A stretch of 64,000 bases of DNA from Sipunculus nudus. Its lineage: Eukaryota > Annelida > Sipuncula > Golfingiida > Sipunculidae. Position 1 is the first letter of the stretch. Each line of letters opens with the position of its first letter. The DNA lies in the NCBI GenBank assembly GCA_026874595.1, contig CM049314.1, positions 37,117,229-37,181,228 of the forward strand, read 5' to 3'. The notes under the pieces were generated by a model. It did no database searches. It was not told where the DNA came from and was given only the letters and a program-made list of their open reading frames with translations. Shown one piece after another: positions 13,918 through 25,035 of this stretch. The translations under genes were made by a program, and so were the position numbers.

Positions 13918-16900
13918 ATGATATTTGATAATTTTTCTAACCATCATGATGATAATATATTGCATTCGTCTCAGATCAGCAACAATCTGTATAGGTGTTC
14001 CAGTCATGAACTACTTTTTCATTCAAGTTGCGTTCAGCAAATTACAATTTCTGTGGATAATGATGGTCGTGATGTGAATAATATGATTGATGACAATAAT
14101 ATATGTGATGTGTATATTAATGATCATATGGTTTATGTATCTAGGGGTGAACAAAGCAATATGAATCTTGATAATAATGATCATACTGATAAAACATGTG
14201 ACAGTTTAATTAAACATAATAATGTAAACAATGTTAACAGTGCGATTGATGTGTATAATTATGATAATGTTTCATTGTTGCAAGATGATGAAAATAGAAA
14301 TAGAAAAGATACTTCAGATATTAACATTTTTAATACAGATAATAATAATGTAGTGGTATCACAAATGGTTGATGATGGAATGAATTATACTGATTTGAAT
14401 TTAGATAAATGTCTTTATTATATGGATGAAAATGTGAGATTTGATGATAATATTGTGCACATTTATGATTCAGAATTGGTATCAGAAGAATTTCATGCAC
14501 TGACTACAAACCTTGCACTGCACCCTTGCACTACTAACCATGTTGATAATAAAGGTAAGTTCAAGGTAAACGACATAGCTATTAAAGAACCAAATTTGAC
14601 ATTGAAATTAATTTTATGGAACATCCAAGGTTTAAATACAACCAAAGGTGATTTTAATTTCAGCTATACAATTTCACAATACGATATGATTGTCATAACT
14701 GAATCTTGGGCTAAATCAGATGAACAATTTGTTGGTGATATCTTGGGATACCAAGGATACTCTAGTATTCGTAAAGATTTGAAGGGAGGAGGGGTTATTG
14801 TTTATATAAAAGATTTTTTAACAAAACATATAATGCATGTCATTACAAAATTTACTGATATAGTTATTATTATCTTAAATGGTGAAGAATTAGGACTTTG
14901 TAAAAATGTTGCTGTTATATCTGCATACATCGCACCTGAATATTCAGTTATATATAACCAGTTGGGCACAGCAAATGGAATTAAAAGACTTGAGAATATC
15001 TTAGAAGAACTGTTTGAAACATATGGAGAACTAAACTTGATAATTATGGGAGATTTAAATGCTAGGATGGGAAATTTAAAAGACTATTTAGAAAATGACA
15101 ACTTAAAACATTTATCAGTAAATGAATACTCTGGAGATAATTGTATTTCTCCAAGAAAATCCAAAGATAAAGTTATTAACAAATTTGGGCACTCGCTTCA
15201 AGAATTGTGTATAAATTTAAATGTTCATACCTTAAATGGCAGACTTGCACCAGATACTGATGGGAATATGACATATATGTCATCCAAAGGGGCATCACTT
15301 ATTGATTATATTATTGTAAGTTCTGAGATTTTTAATAATTTTAAATCTTTTGAGGTTTTAAATAATGACACATCTGATCATTTTCCAGTAACTGCAACAT
15401 TTGAAATAGAATTTTATATAGATCAAACCAATATAGCAAAAGATATAATTGAATGGAACCAATATCGAAAAAGAAAAAACACTAACTATCAACCAATACA
15501 GGATCAATATGTTTTAAATAAAATTGACACTTTTCAAAACCATATGTTAAATGATATTGAAAATAGTGCTTCTCTGTTACAAAATTTATTTGAGTACATA
15601 GCAATACAAACTTATGAAAAGAAAACTAGTGGTAAGGCAAATAAATTAATATACAAGCAGCCGAATTGGTGGACAGAAGGATGTACAAATATGAAGAGAG
15701 AAAAATACAGAGCTTTGAATAAATTCAGAATGTCAAACAGTGAAACTGATTTTATGGAATATAAAATAGCTAAATTAAAATTTAAAGAAATATGTAAGTT
15801 GCATAAGATGGAATACAATCGTTCACTAATAAGGGATCTACAGCAATGTAGAACATTAAATGATTTGTTTAGGAAGATCAAAGTATCAAAGAGAAACAAT
15901 GTAAGCAGTAACATCACAAAAGATAAATGGGTTAAATATTTTAAAGGTCTGTTCACAGAGAGTTTTAATTCTTTAGATAAGGACTTTGAAAAGTACATTG
16001 ATGAATATAACTTTCAGGATGATAACTCAGATGAACTCTTAAATGATATTAATATGGATATAAACCAAGAGGAAATAAGGAAAACTTTATTGGATATGAA
16101 AAGTGGTAAAGCTCCTGGTCCAGATGGGATCACTGTTGAATTATTGAAAGAAAACCAAACTCTTTTAGTACCATTATTAGAAAGTTTCTTTAATACTATT
16201 TATTCTAAAGGTGAATTCCCAGCTGAATGGTCTAAAGCCATAATTTTTCCATTACATAAAAAGGGCTCCACCAATGATCCAAATAATTATAGAGGTATCT
16301 CACTATTAAATACTGTTAGCAAGTTATTCACAAAAATTCTTAATGAAAGATTAATTAAATGGGCTGAAGCCAACAGTATATTTCTTGAAGAACAGGCAGG
16401 TTACAGAAGAAAATACAGTGCTACAGATAATATGTTTACTCTAATGTCTTTAATTGAAACATATCTGACGAGGAAAAAAGGAAGATTTTATGCAATTTTC
16501 ATAGATTTTTCCAAAGCTTTCGATTGTTTACAACACAAAATATTATTTTATGTACTTCATAAGTGTGGGATAAAAGGAAAAATGTTAAATATTCTAAAGT
16601 CCATGTATGCTAAATTTCAGTCATGTGTAATTACAAATGAGGGGCTTTCAGAATATTTTTCATGTAATATTGGAGTAAGACAGGGTTGTATGATAAGCCC
16701 ACTTTTATTTACCTTCTTCATGAATGAATTGTATTATATAATGCAGGATTTAAATCAAGGTATATTTGTAGACCAGGAAACACAACCTTTGACAATGCTT
16801 ATGTTCGCTGATGATATTGTTTGTTTTGGAGACACAGTTGGAAGATTACAGAATCAAATTGATAAACTTGAATATTTTTGTAACCGTTATGGAATGAAGT

Positions 16901-18003
16901 TGAATGTGGACAAAACTAAAGTTGTTGTATTTAGAAATGGGGGGACGTTAAAGAAATATGAAAAATGGTATTATAAAGGAAGAAAGCTTGAAGTAGTCAA
17001 TAGTTATAGGTATTTAGGAGGGGTATTTACTTCTTGTCTGAAATGGGTAGAAATGGAAAAACATCTTGTGTGTCAAGCAAATAAAACTGTTTTAATGATA
17101 AGAAAATTCATTTCTGATAATAAATATATTACTGTAAAAGAATCATTTTCTTTATTTGATAAGATGGTTGTACCTGTACTTTCATATGGCAGTGAATTGT
17201 GGGGTTACAAAAAACAAGATAAAATAGAACAGGTCCACAATAAATTTTGTAAATACATACTTGGGATTAACTCTTCTTCACCAAATGCTGCAGCACTTGG
17301 TGAGTGTGGAAGGTTTTCTCTGAAAATCAGATTTATGTTAAAATGTATTTCTTATTGGGTTAAATTACTAAGAATGGAAAATTATAGGTACCCTAAGCGT
17401 TTATATTCTAAATTACATAGGCTAGATGAATTAGGAAAGTATACGTGGGCAACAAGGGTAAAAAATATATTATTTTCAATCGGATTTGGATATACATGGA
17501 TATTTCAAGATGTAGGTAATATTAATATATTTCTGTCAGGTTTCAAACAAAGGTTGCATGATAATGAAAGACAAGAATGGACAGCTAACATAGAAAATAA
17601 TGGAAGATTAAAAACATATGCTATCTTTAAAAGCTTATTAAACACTGAATTATATTTATCAGCAGTTCCAAATAAAAGATATAGAATTAGTTTAGCAAGA
17701 CTTAGAACATCATCACATAGCTTAGAAGTAGAAGTTGGTCGCCACAAGAAAATAGCCTGGGAAGAGAGATGTTGTAAATTTTGTCTTAAACATGGAGAAT
17801 CATATATTGAAGATGAGTTCCATTTTGTCATTAAATGTCCTTTATATATTTCATTAAGAGAAAAATATCTGTCTGAATTTAAAGATATGTCTTTTGTTTC
17901 ATTAATGTCCACAACAAATTATGTCACAATTAATAAGCTTTCAGCATTTGTATATTTTGCATTTGTTAAAAGAGAGTCAATTCTAAATGATTCTTTGAAC
18001 TAG
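13918..18003 (+). CDS. LINE ORF2: endonuclease-reverse transcriptase
   Basis: 1361 residues from the ATG at 13918; the frame is open from 13807. Residues 1-220 form an unusual Asn/Asp-rich low-complexity region. The APE-like endonuclease (about 228-495) has WNIQG (W234), TESW (E262), MGDLNAR (D379, N381), SLIDYI (D463) and SDHF (486-489), so its catalytic set is complete. The reverse transcriptase (about 720-1010) has GKAPGPDGI, NYRGISLLN, FIDFSKAFD (D863), GVRQGCMISPLLF and FADD (D965, D966). A C-terminal CCHC knuckle (C1286-x2-C1289-x12-H1302-x4-C1307) is followed by a short tail. Together these nick target DNA and prime reverse transcription from the 3' hydroxyl. No internal stop or frameshift. 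How ORF2 is translated relative to ORF1 is open (readthrough or reinitiation). Confidence 0.96.
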   Translation: MIFDNFSNHHDDNILHSSQISNNLYRCSSHELLFHSSCVQQITISVDNDGRDVNNMIDDNNICDVYINDHMVYVSRGEQSNMNLDNNDHTDKTCDSLIKHNNVNNVNSAIDVYNYDNVSLLQDDENRNRKDTSDINIFNTDNNNVVVSQMVDDGMNYTDLNLDKCLYYMDENVRFDDNIVHIYDSELVSEEFHALTTNLALHPCTTNHVDNKGKFKVNDIAIKEPNLTLKLILWNIQGLNTTKGDFNFSYTISQYDMIVITESWAKSDEQFVGDILGYQGYSSIRKDLKGGGVIVYIKDFLTKHIMHVITKFTDIVIIILNGEELGLCKNVAVISAYIAPEYSVIYNQLGTANGIKRLENILEELFETYGELNLIIMGDLNARMGNLKDYLENDNLKHLSVNEYSGDNCISPRKSKDKVINKFGHSLQELCINLNVHTLNGRLAPDTDGNMTYMSSKGASLIDYIIVSSEIFNNFKSFEVLNNDTSDHFPVTATFEIEFYIDQTNIAKDIIEWNQYRKRKNTNYQPIQDQYVLNKIDTFQNHMLNDIENSASLLQNLFEYIAIQTYEKKTSGKANKLIYKQPNWWTEGCTNMKREKYRALNKFRMSNSETDFMEYKIAKLKFKEICKLHKMEYNRSLIRDLQQCRTLNDLFRKIKVSKRNNVSSNITKDKWVKYFKGLFTESFNSLDKDFEKYIDEYNFQDDNSDELLNDINMDINQEEIRKTLLDMKSGKAPGPDGITVELLKENQTLLVPLLESFFNTIYSKGEFPAEWSKAIIFPLHKKGSTNDPNNYRGISLLNTVSKLFTKILNERLIKWAEANSIFLEEQAGYRRKYSATDNMFTLMSLIETYLTRKKGRFYAIFIDFSKAFDCLQHKILFYVLHKCGIKGKMLNILKSMYAKFQSCVITNEGLSEYFSCNIGVRQGCMISPLLFTFFMNELYYIMQDLNQGIFVDQETQPLTMLMFADDIVCFGDTVGRLQNQIDKLEYFCNRYGMKLNVDKTKVVVFRNGGTLKKYEKWYYKGRKLEVVNSYRYLGGVFTSCLKWVEMEKHLVCQANKTVLMIRKFISDNKYITVKESFSLFDKMVVPVLSYGSELWGYKKQDKIEQVHNKFCKYILGINSSSPNAAALGECGRFSLKIRFMLKCISYWVKLLRMENYRYPKRLYSKLHRLDELGKYTWATRVKNILFSIGFGYTWIFQDVGNINIFLSGFKQRLHDNERQEWTANIENNGRLKTYAIFKSLLNTELYLSAVPNKRYRISLARLRTSSHSLEVEVGRHKKIAWEERCCKFCLKHGESYIEDEFHFVIKCPLYISLREKYLSEFKDMSFVSLMSTTNYVTINKLSAFVYFAFVKRESILNDSLN

Positions 18004-18377
18004 TAAGTGAACAATTTTATGTATATTATATTTTATGTATATATTAATATTCATATTTTATGTTGTTATGAAATTTATTCTATGTAATTACCATTAACTT
18101 TAATCATTTTGTGAAACACAAATAGTTACCTGATAAAATTACATTGGGTATTTATTCAGTTGATAAAATTGTTATTTCTGTTAATATTTTATTAATGATA
18201 ACTGTGTATTTTTGAAAACTGTATTCATTTAATTGTTTATTTATTAATTATTTATTCTGATCATTTATTGGTTTTTTTTTTTTTTTCACGTGACCATGTA
18301 TTATGTTTTATGTATTTTGTATGTATATATGTTGGATATATGGGCCTGAGGCCTTCATTTCCAGAATAAAGATATAT
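18004..18377 (+). terminator. LINE 3' UTR with terminal hairpin, poly(A) signal and short tail
   Basis: AT-rich 374-nt UTR. Near its end a GGCC-TGA-GGCC hairpin (18343-18353) is followed by AATAAA (18365-18370) and a gatatat tail ending at the target-site duplication. In related LINEs a short 3' hairpin plus microsatellite tail is what the reverse transcriptase recognises. The truncated LINE at 52.3 kb ends with a similar AATAAAGATATATA tail. Confidence 0.7.
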
Positions 18378-19040
18378 ATGTCCTCAAAATCTCCTACCAT
18401 GCCGAAATTTGGGTCAATAGGACTACGTTCCTTCGAAATATTAAGGAAAAACCTCAATTTTTTATTAGAAATCTATTTTTACACTTCAGGACTATCTAAT
18501 ATCAAAACCACTCATCTGGTTTTCTTCATATTTACCATAAATATTCCTCTATATAGTTCCTATGTACATGCCAGAAATTAAGTCAGTATTGTTTAATTTA
18601 AAAAAGTTATGGGCCCAAACATAATGGACTTTGTAAAAAAATCAGGAAAGATATTTGGTCACTTAAGACCAAAAGTGTTAAAGGTAGGGACTTTTTTCAT
18701 CAGTAATACAACTTTAATTAATCAAAATTTAATTGTATACCAAAAATTAGATAAAAATCTGTTAATTTTTTTAAAATATTGGCAAAAATATAAAATTGGT
18801 ACCTTAAATTTTGCCCAACTTTGGCCACGGCACGTTTTTTTCCTGTAAGTACTGTGGATTTAATTTTCACAGCATGTACACATAAGGAATTAATCTGTTA
18901 AAATCTGAAATTTGAAAATAAAAGCTGCAAAATTAGGCTAGTTATTGAATTTTTTTAGAGGCTCTTGTATTCCCTTACATTGTCAAGCAGTCCACTTTGA
19001 TGACTGTAAGTCATTCAGTGCACATCTCTATGCTCCCCAG
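18378..19040 (+). repeat. Dispersed repeat, copy 1 (interrupted by the LINE)
   Basis: Begins with the right target-site duplication; its first ~20 bases lie left of the LINE near 12560-12588. Shares long stretches with 19060-19580 (direct, diverged), 62710-63297 (inverted, much closer) and 35030-35345 (inverted, diverged). Marker words are 'ttccttcgaaatattaagg' and 'cctatgtacatgccagaaat'. No protein was recognised; open frames at 18303 and 18609 are accidental. Confidence 0.8.
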
Positions 19041-19580
19041 GCTGTTGGCATAATTTTAGATGTCCCCAAAATCTTCTACCAAACCGACAATTAGATCATT
19101 AGGACTTCGTTCCTTCGAGATATTAAGGAAAAACCTCCGTTTTCCATAAAAAAAGCCATTGTTACACTTCAAGGCTGCCTAATATCAAAACCACTGATCT
19201 GTTTTTGATCATATTTAGTATTCACATTCTTTCATACATTTTCTATGAACATACCAAAAATTAGGTCAGTATTGGGTATTATTTTGAAGTAATGGGCCAA
19301 AATATAATGCAGTTTTTAAAAAAAATCAGGAAATTTATTTACTCACCTAACATGAGAATTGCTGAACCTAGAGACTTCTTTTTAGGAATATAAATTTATT
19401 TAACTTAATCAAGATTCAATTGTTTACCCAAAATTAGATATGAATTTTGCAATTTTTTTCAAGTTATTTGCATAATAAAAAATCAATACCTTAAATTTTG
19501 TCCAACTTTGGCACTGTTGATTTAATTTTCACGGCATATAAACATAAGGATTTAATCTTTTAAAATCTGAAATTTCAAAT
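19041..19580 (+). repeat. Dispersed repeat, copy 2 (tandem neighbour of copy 1)
   Basis: Same order of segments as copy 1: 'gatgtccccaaaatcttcta', 'ttccttcgagatattaagg', 'cagtattgggtattat', 'ccttaaattttgtccaactt'. It is offset by about 680 bp and clearly more diverged. It also provides the unoccupied version of the LINE target site. Confidence 0.75.
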
Positions 19581-19789
19581 AAATTGACTGGAAAGAATAG
19601 CTTTTATTCACGTTTTCATACACCATGTCAAGTGTTGTTTACATCTAGCCCACCGAGTAGTACAGCCTTCACTTGCATTATGTAACACACCACAGGCAAC
19701 TTACCTTGGCTAAGCTTGGCCACTACCAGCAGGCTTCCCCTCTGCCCTGCACCCCCCCCCCCCCAGATGGTGCATAAACTAGATGAATG

Positions 19790-20205
19790 TTATTATTTTC
19801 TGTATTTGATTCATTCTTAATCTAGGCTATGCTACTTTTTAGATTTTGTATTGTACCACCAGGGTTACAATGATTAAAGTGTACATTAAATTGTGTCCAC
19901 AAAGTGGTGTATTGCTGTGAAAGTGTGGATGTTTATCAGATAAGTAATTCCTTACTTCAGAAGAGTAAAAACTTCACCAGGTGTGAAATTGACTATTAAT
20001 TCCAGTAATAAATTAAAACTGGGATAGTAATTAGCACAATGATATTGTTTGTCCCTCATTCAACCAACAGTGTGTATACTTTATTTGAAAAGATGTTTTA
20101 TTTTATCAAATTTATTGAATTTTTTATTTTATTTTGGTGAATAAAATTAAGCATGTACTGAAAACTCCAGTGTGCAAAACTTTTTAATAGTGATTCAAGG
20201 AATAT
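19790..20205 (+). repeat. Left partner of a long inverted repeat (to 61335-61720)
   Basis: About 400 bp here ('gtaccaccagggttacaatg', 'ccactcaaccaac'-type words through 'ctccagtgtgcaaaactttt') recur as the reverse complement at 61335-61720 with only scattered differences. With copy 1 (18461-19040 against 62710-63297), the two regions show the same order of blocks in opposite orientation, so both derive from one mobile repeat. Confidence 0.8.
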
Positions 20206-20319
20206 TCTTGTAGTTGCCATGTTGTGGCATTATTTTCTTTTAAATTCAGTTTAAACATTTATGATTTAAAAATAATAAAATATATGTGTATGCATAATAT
20301 GACCCAATATGAGCTACAC

Positions 20320-20456
20320 TCTGGATATATGATGATTGCAACTTTTGCAACAATTCTAATATTTAAACATAGTTTCAGTTTTTTACTTTGTATATATAAT
20401 GATTGCAACTTTTGCAACAATTCTAATATTTTAACTTATATTTTCAGTTTTTTTTT
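20320..20456 (+). repeat. Tandem duplication of a ~68-bp unit
   Basis: The block atgattgcaacttttgcaac plus 'aattctaatatt' occurs at about 20330 and again at about 20398, each followed by a 'ttttcagtttttt'-like tail. Two near-identical units; no coding content. Confidence 0.75.
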
Positions 20457-20889
20457 ATTAAAAATTTATAAAACCTGTAAATAAAAAAAATGATTCAGAT
20501 AAAAACTTCTTAATGGAAAAAGTGGATATGCTTAAAACAAATAGGCTTATATATAAACTTAAATGCATTATTCCCTTGAAAGTGAAATAAAGGTATTAGT
20601 CCATCCTGTCCACTTGCCTGTCCATCTGTAAATTTTCATATGCATCACAGTATCTCAAAACTTTACTGTTTTTCTTCATGACAGTCTTGTCAGAGTATTA
20701 GTTTGCAATCATATATTTAGAAATTTACTATAACCAAGTAGGAGGGCCCCTTTCCTCTTAGCTTTTCATATTCTTAAATGCAAAACATTACAATAGAATA
20801 TTTCTACATCCACCATCGTGCTGCCCTCACTTTTCCCTTCTCCGACCCCATCCCAAAGTCAGCCTCAGTAAGCAAGAACAAGATGAATC

Positions 20890-20985
20890 AGATATATTCA
20901 TACTTTAATATGTTGTATAACTATTCATCCATAGGTACCTATGTACATGCCAGAAATTATGTCAATATTGTGTAATATGTAGACA
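20890..20985 (+). repeat. Partial copy of the dispersed repeat
   Basis: The stretch 'acctatgtacatgccagaaa' followed by 'tatgtcaatattgtgtaat' matches the middle of copy 1 at about 18558-18610. Only about 90 bp is recognisable. Confidence 0.55.
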
Positions 20986-21407
20986 TAGTGGGCATCACAA
21001 TAATGTACCTTGTCAAGACTAAAGAGATATTGTGTCATACAGTCACAAATTCATAAATCACTTCATCAGCATAGTTAACCATAACTTCATATCTGTCAAA
21101 TTGAAAGCTTGCAGACTACCATACACTTTAGATCCTTCAACAAATAGCCTTATCATCATTCTACTACTGCTTATTACTGCTGTCATTGCATTCATATTTG
21201 CTCACATATATCACGATTTTCAACCCCTCCCAAATAAATAAAAATAAACCACTATATTTTACTCTATTAATCCATCAGTCAGGTAATTTCATTTATCATT
21301 TACTCACATATTACATTACATTTCTTTATAATAGCCCAACATGTCCATGATATTCATAAGCTTTCTCGACTCAATATAGTATCACATTGGAGAAACATTT
21401 ATAGTCC

Positions 21408-21458
21408 AATCACGATCAGCTGAGCGCCGTGACCCATGGGTCCCTTGTTTTTTTTCAG
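21408..21458. repeat. Palindrome-containing element terminus
   Basis: Contains cagctgagcgccgtgaccca and continues to gggtcccttgttttttt; the 12-bp palindrome gacccatgggtc is in the middle. The reverse complement is found at 60515-60560. In mollusc DNA similar 'cccatgggtcccttgtt' ends are common (recalled) and mark one end of a repeat, so this is probably the right boundary of the element starting near 18.4 kb. Confidence 0.5.
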
Positions 21459-21459
21459 A

Positions 21460-21562
21460 ATTTCTCTGCCAACCCCTAAAAAAATATTTTTATGTGTGCA
21501 TGATATGAAAATTAAATGAAAAGTGTTTACAGGAATAAAATATTCCTTGATCAATGAAAGGT

Positions 21563-21597
<35 letters not shown>

Positions 21598-23080
21598 CTT
21601 CAACATTTTACACATTCAGCCTATATATACATATATCTTTCGTTCTTCTCTTACTATAAGATAATATTGTAAAAGCTTGTTACTTCTACAAATGACCTGA
21701 TTTCCGATATGTAGAATATTTGAACTAGAAGAGCCGTTATGCCTGCTAATGGTTTTGATTTTACACACCAATGGGTTTTCAGTAGAAAACAGAGATGTCT
21801 GCATAACTTCATGAAGAAATGAGGTCACAATACCCAAGTTTAAGTTATGGTAATATTTTTTTTCTGACCAACTGGATGTAAAATTTCAGATATGAAAACA
21901 TTTGATTTGTACCCTCAGCCCCTGTACGGACAAAGGACCATGGCTATAGCGCAGATGAAATACAGTCAATTGATCTGATCTAAAAATGTCACAAGAATAT
22001 TGAACGTCTTGGTTGATTCTCGGCAGATTTGAAAACTTTCATGTTTCCTTGATTTAAATCGTAAAAAAGAAATCACCCGCATCAGCTGGAATGACAGTGT
22101 GAAATGCTCTGAAATGTAGACTGATTTCTTATATTTTTAAATAATTCTGTTTCTAAAATAAGGTGTAAGGTAGGTATTTATTAACTTTGGTGAAAATTAG
22201 AACGTAGGTACATGAGTTCTCCTCCTGGTTCCATCGGTAAAAAGTGACGTGGCTTCTTCCCCGTGTTCTTCTTCCCAGACCACTGATGATGCCCGTTTAA
22301 ATAGCCAATGACCTAAAGAGAAGGATCACCGGACACCCATACATGGCACCTCTCATACATGTTCATGTGGAATATTGTATTATTAGGGAAATGAGACGAT
22401 TACTTGGGGTCATCTGTTAAATTGACTAAATTGCACACGTACTGAAAATAAAATAATGTCAATCTATGTAATATTCAAAATAACTGATAATCAGTTTATA
22501 ATAACTTAATCTATTCATTCTGATTGTAACACCCCTATTCTAGGTGAGTTCACTACCCTATTCTAACGTGGCCTGCACAAATTCCTAGAAGTTATAGCCA
22601 GCACCATAGACGTCATAAACGGGATTATTGACCATGAAATCTACCTGAAATAAACACTGGTCATTTTCCTGAATGAACACGTTTTCCAAATTCTACATGT
22701 AATACCTATATATATAATTTCATAACGGGTGATAATATCTTCTGTCAAACGACGGAACTTGATTTACAGGCACAACATAAGCCTGGCATATTACCATCCC
22801 GGACTGGTGTAAGGGTCGCTGGTTGACCTTAACAAGTTATTATTTTGAAGAAAAAATGCACCAGCGACAATATTTGTTTCATAAAAAATCATAATCTTCT
22901 GCAATTCCATTTCCTATTGTTAATTTGGTTTCTTTTGTCAAATGAACATATTTCATTTTTCCGGTCTATCTTGCTTTAATCATATTTGCATTGTACGCAT
23001 TAAAATTATGTAAATTAATCAACTATTTAAACGCAGTAATTGACGGACATGCTTAACATTCACTGCTGTTCAATATTTTT
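21460..23080. other. Gene-free stretch
   Basis: No coding signal recognised. There is a (TA)n tract at 21565-21597, and the segment at about 22098-22210 shares words with 6718-6830 ('tagactgatttctcatattt'), indicating a dispersed repeat fragment present in both places. Confidence 0.45.
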
Positions 23081-23083
23081 AAA

Positions 23084-23814
23084 TTAATATGTCACATGCA
23101 TGCGTTCTAATGTAAGGAAGGAACCCTGAGATAAAGCCACCCAGAGATATGGGTGACCGTAAGTAAGACCCAGGGGGATTCCTGAATAACCTGGTTTAAT
23201 ACGTTTTCCTAGTTCTCCTGCTGGAGAATACTCTTTAAGGCACCATTTAGTCTCATTTAACGTCAGACAATTTCCACTCACGAATACAATAAAATATCTT
23301 ATACTGACTGAATTATCAACTATCAAAGTCTTACATTCCGACTCTACAAGCCTGTGCACCTTTACTTCCTTGCAATTGTTGGAAATTATCATTAAGTTTT
23401 TTGAATCGTCTGGGAAGGATTCACACCTCATCTTAAACGGCTTCTGTAGTGTTGATATCAGTCTGTCCTTTACACCAGCGAGGGTGTACTTATATACGAC
23501 TGATTTATCTGACAGGAAGAAATGCTCACCATCACAGCACATGGATATCAAATCTTTGACTGGTGGCTGCAGTTTAATGGCTCTGTACATATGGTCCTCA
23601 TTGATTGACGTTATAACTGCCCCACCCCTTGATGATAAATAAACCGTCTTTTTGGTGAAAGCAATATCTTTTACTGGTTCCCCATTGAAAGTGTGATATT
23701 ATGCTTATATCTTTCCTTCTGCGCTGTAGTGTGTTGCATAGTTATTTTTGTCTTGTCGCTAAGAGAAGCCAGCCATCCCACAGAGCGCCCATTGACAAGA
23801 ATCGTCCAGGTACT
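23084..23814 (-). pseudogene. Beta-propeller (TRIM/NHL-like) gene fragment with frameshift
   Basis: Reading the - strand, one frame gives TILVNGRSVGWLASLSDKTK and onward to NITLSMG at about 23690. From there a different frame carries on with EPVKDIAFTKKTVYLSS, then VITSINEDHMYRAIKL, VVYKYTLAGVKDRLIS and a final LTLERMHVTY stop. Repeated blades of this kind (short hydrophobic strands with K/D-rich turns) are typical of the C-terminal propeller of invertebrate B-box/TRIM-like proteins, which are highly multiplied in molluscs. No RING or B-box was found upstream, and the frame change occurs next to a GGGG run. It is therefore a partial, probably dead copy, unless the shift is a sequencing error. 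Family assignment is by general resemblance only. Confidence 0.55.
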
Positions 23815-24777
23815 TTAATTTTACTTGTCAGAGTTTTTGTAATTTTTTAAATAAGGGTCCCCGGTTACACTGATGCCCCTTCGTTTATATTGTGTACAGC
23901 TAGTAAGCTGTCTTTATCTTGAGGTGTTTGTGTTTTACGGGTATTGGTATGTGTTTCATTTCCTTCATATGACACCGCAGAACAATAGGGACCATAGCTG
24001 TCACACAGAGATAATTAGTCCAGTCCTAAAAACTTAAGGTAGAGACTTATTGATACCAAGCACCTATTATTGAAGAACGCTGCAGTCGCAACTGAAGCTT
24101 AGAGCCTTATACAGGTCAACCTATAGACAGACCAATGTATGTCACAGGCGCATCGGACGATGGGTCAAAACAAAGCAACGTGAGATCAAATAACCACTCT
24201 TTTGTATTGTTCTAATGTTTCTAAGTGTTACAAAGGTTTCATGTATAAATTTATGAATATCTCTCACCTATATTCCAGTAGTATAAACGCAGGAATCTCT
24301 AAAATATTTTCACACAGACAGACTGGGTTCAACATTTGATCATATCAGATCGCCATGTCGCTCATGCCCACCAAGATATTTCCAAGCTTTTATCATGCAC
24401 GTCAGGTGTCGTTGACTACAAGAATTCTTTTTTGTTCAGTCTGATAACCGACTCCAAATATAATTCACTGATGATGAAAAACAAACCCACTTTTGTCAAT
24501 AAGAACAAGCAGTTAAATATAAAAAGAGGACGTTTCTGTATATAACACATAATCATGAATTGGGCTTTACTATGTTCTATGGGACATAGGCTGCGTTCTC
24601 CATTTCGACCGCTGAAATCCATTCGTTTGTGTGAACTCTGTGTCTGGGAAGTGATACATACTTAATTTGTGGAGGCAGACGGCTGTTACATAAGGCAGCT
24701 TGCCTGCACCGAGTGCCTTTTGGACGAGCTCGGAACTATAACATGTCTCAGGCTGGATTCAGTAGGTATTTTTTTTT

Positions 24778-24804
24778 GGGGGGGGGGGGGGGGGAGGGGG
24801 GGGG
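24778..24804. repeat. G homopolymer tract
   Basis: About 26 nt of G with a single A, preceded by a T run; other G/C runs are at 10861-10884, 11624-11638, 19752-19764, 26643-26662, 28009-28021, 28690-28706 and 39849-39870. Confidence 0.95.
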
Positions 24805-25035
24805 CTTAAGGGCCAGGAGCTATGGGGCTACTTAACGCCCCAATCCCGGAATCCATGGACAAAGCCACTGAAGGCCCATTTATTAATATTGATATTTTGG
24901 ACTTTGCTCTCTATGAATTAAATTGTGAGAATATTTCCCTAAACATTTATCATTCATATAACATATTTTATTTCTTATTTTCTTGCTGAACATGCTGATT
25001 GTTTTCTCCCTTAAGCTTCATGTTTCTTTTGGATG

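Larger units (their letters stand above)
12589..18377 (+). mobile_element. Full-length 2A-containing APE-type LINE retrotransposon
   Basis: About 5.8 kb, flanked by an exact 12-bp target-site duplication. Order: a 129-nt 5' UTR starting with the palindrome gtcacgtgac (12590-12599), ORF1 (12718-13806), an in-frame UAG, ORF2 (to 18003), and a 3' UTR with a GGCC/GGCC hairpin (18343-18353), AATAAA (18365-18370) and a short gatatat tail. Both ORFs are free of internal stops and all checked catalytic residues are present, so the copy is young and could be mobile. ORF1 has a coiled coil plus an L1-like RNA-binding core; ORF2 has an apurinic-type endonuclease and a reverse transcriptase. The clade (CR1/L2-like or another) cannot be settled by eye. 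It inserted into a copy of a dispersed repeat whose remainder begins at 18378. Confidence 0.93.

Noticed and set aside
15612-15998. Antisense open frame of 128 codons
   Set aside because: Lies wholly within ORF2 of the LINE on the opposite strand; shadow of an AT-rich coding frame. The same holds for 17505-17912, 12933-13289 and 13482-13796.
24336-24622. Overlapping small ORFs on both strands
   Set aside because: No recognisable motif, no splice or promoter context, composition like the surrounding non-coding DNA.
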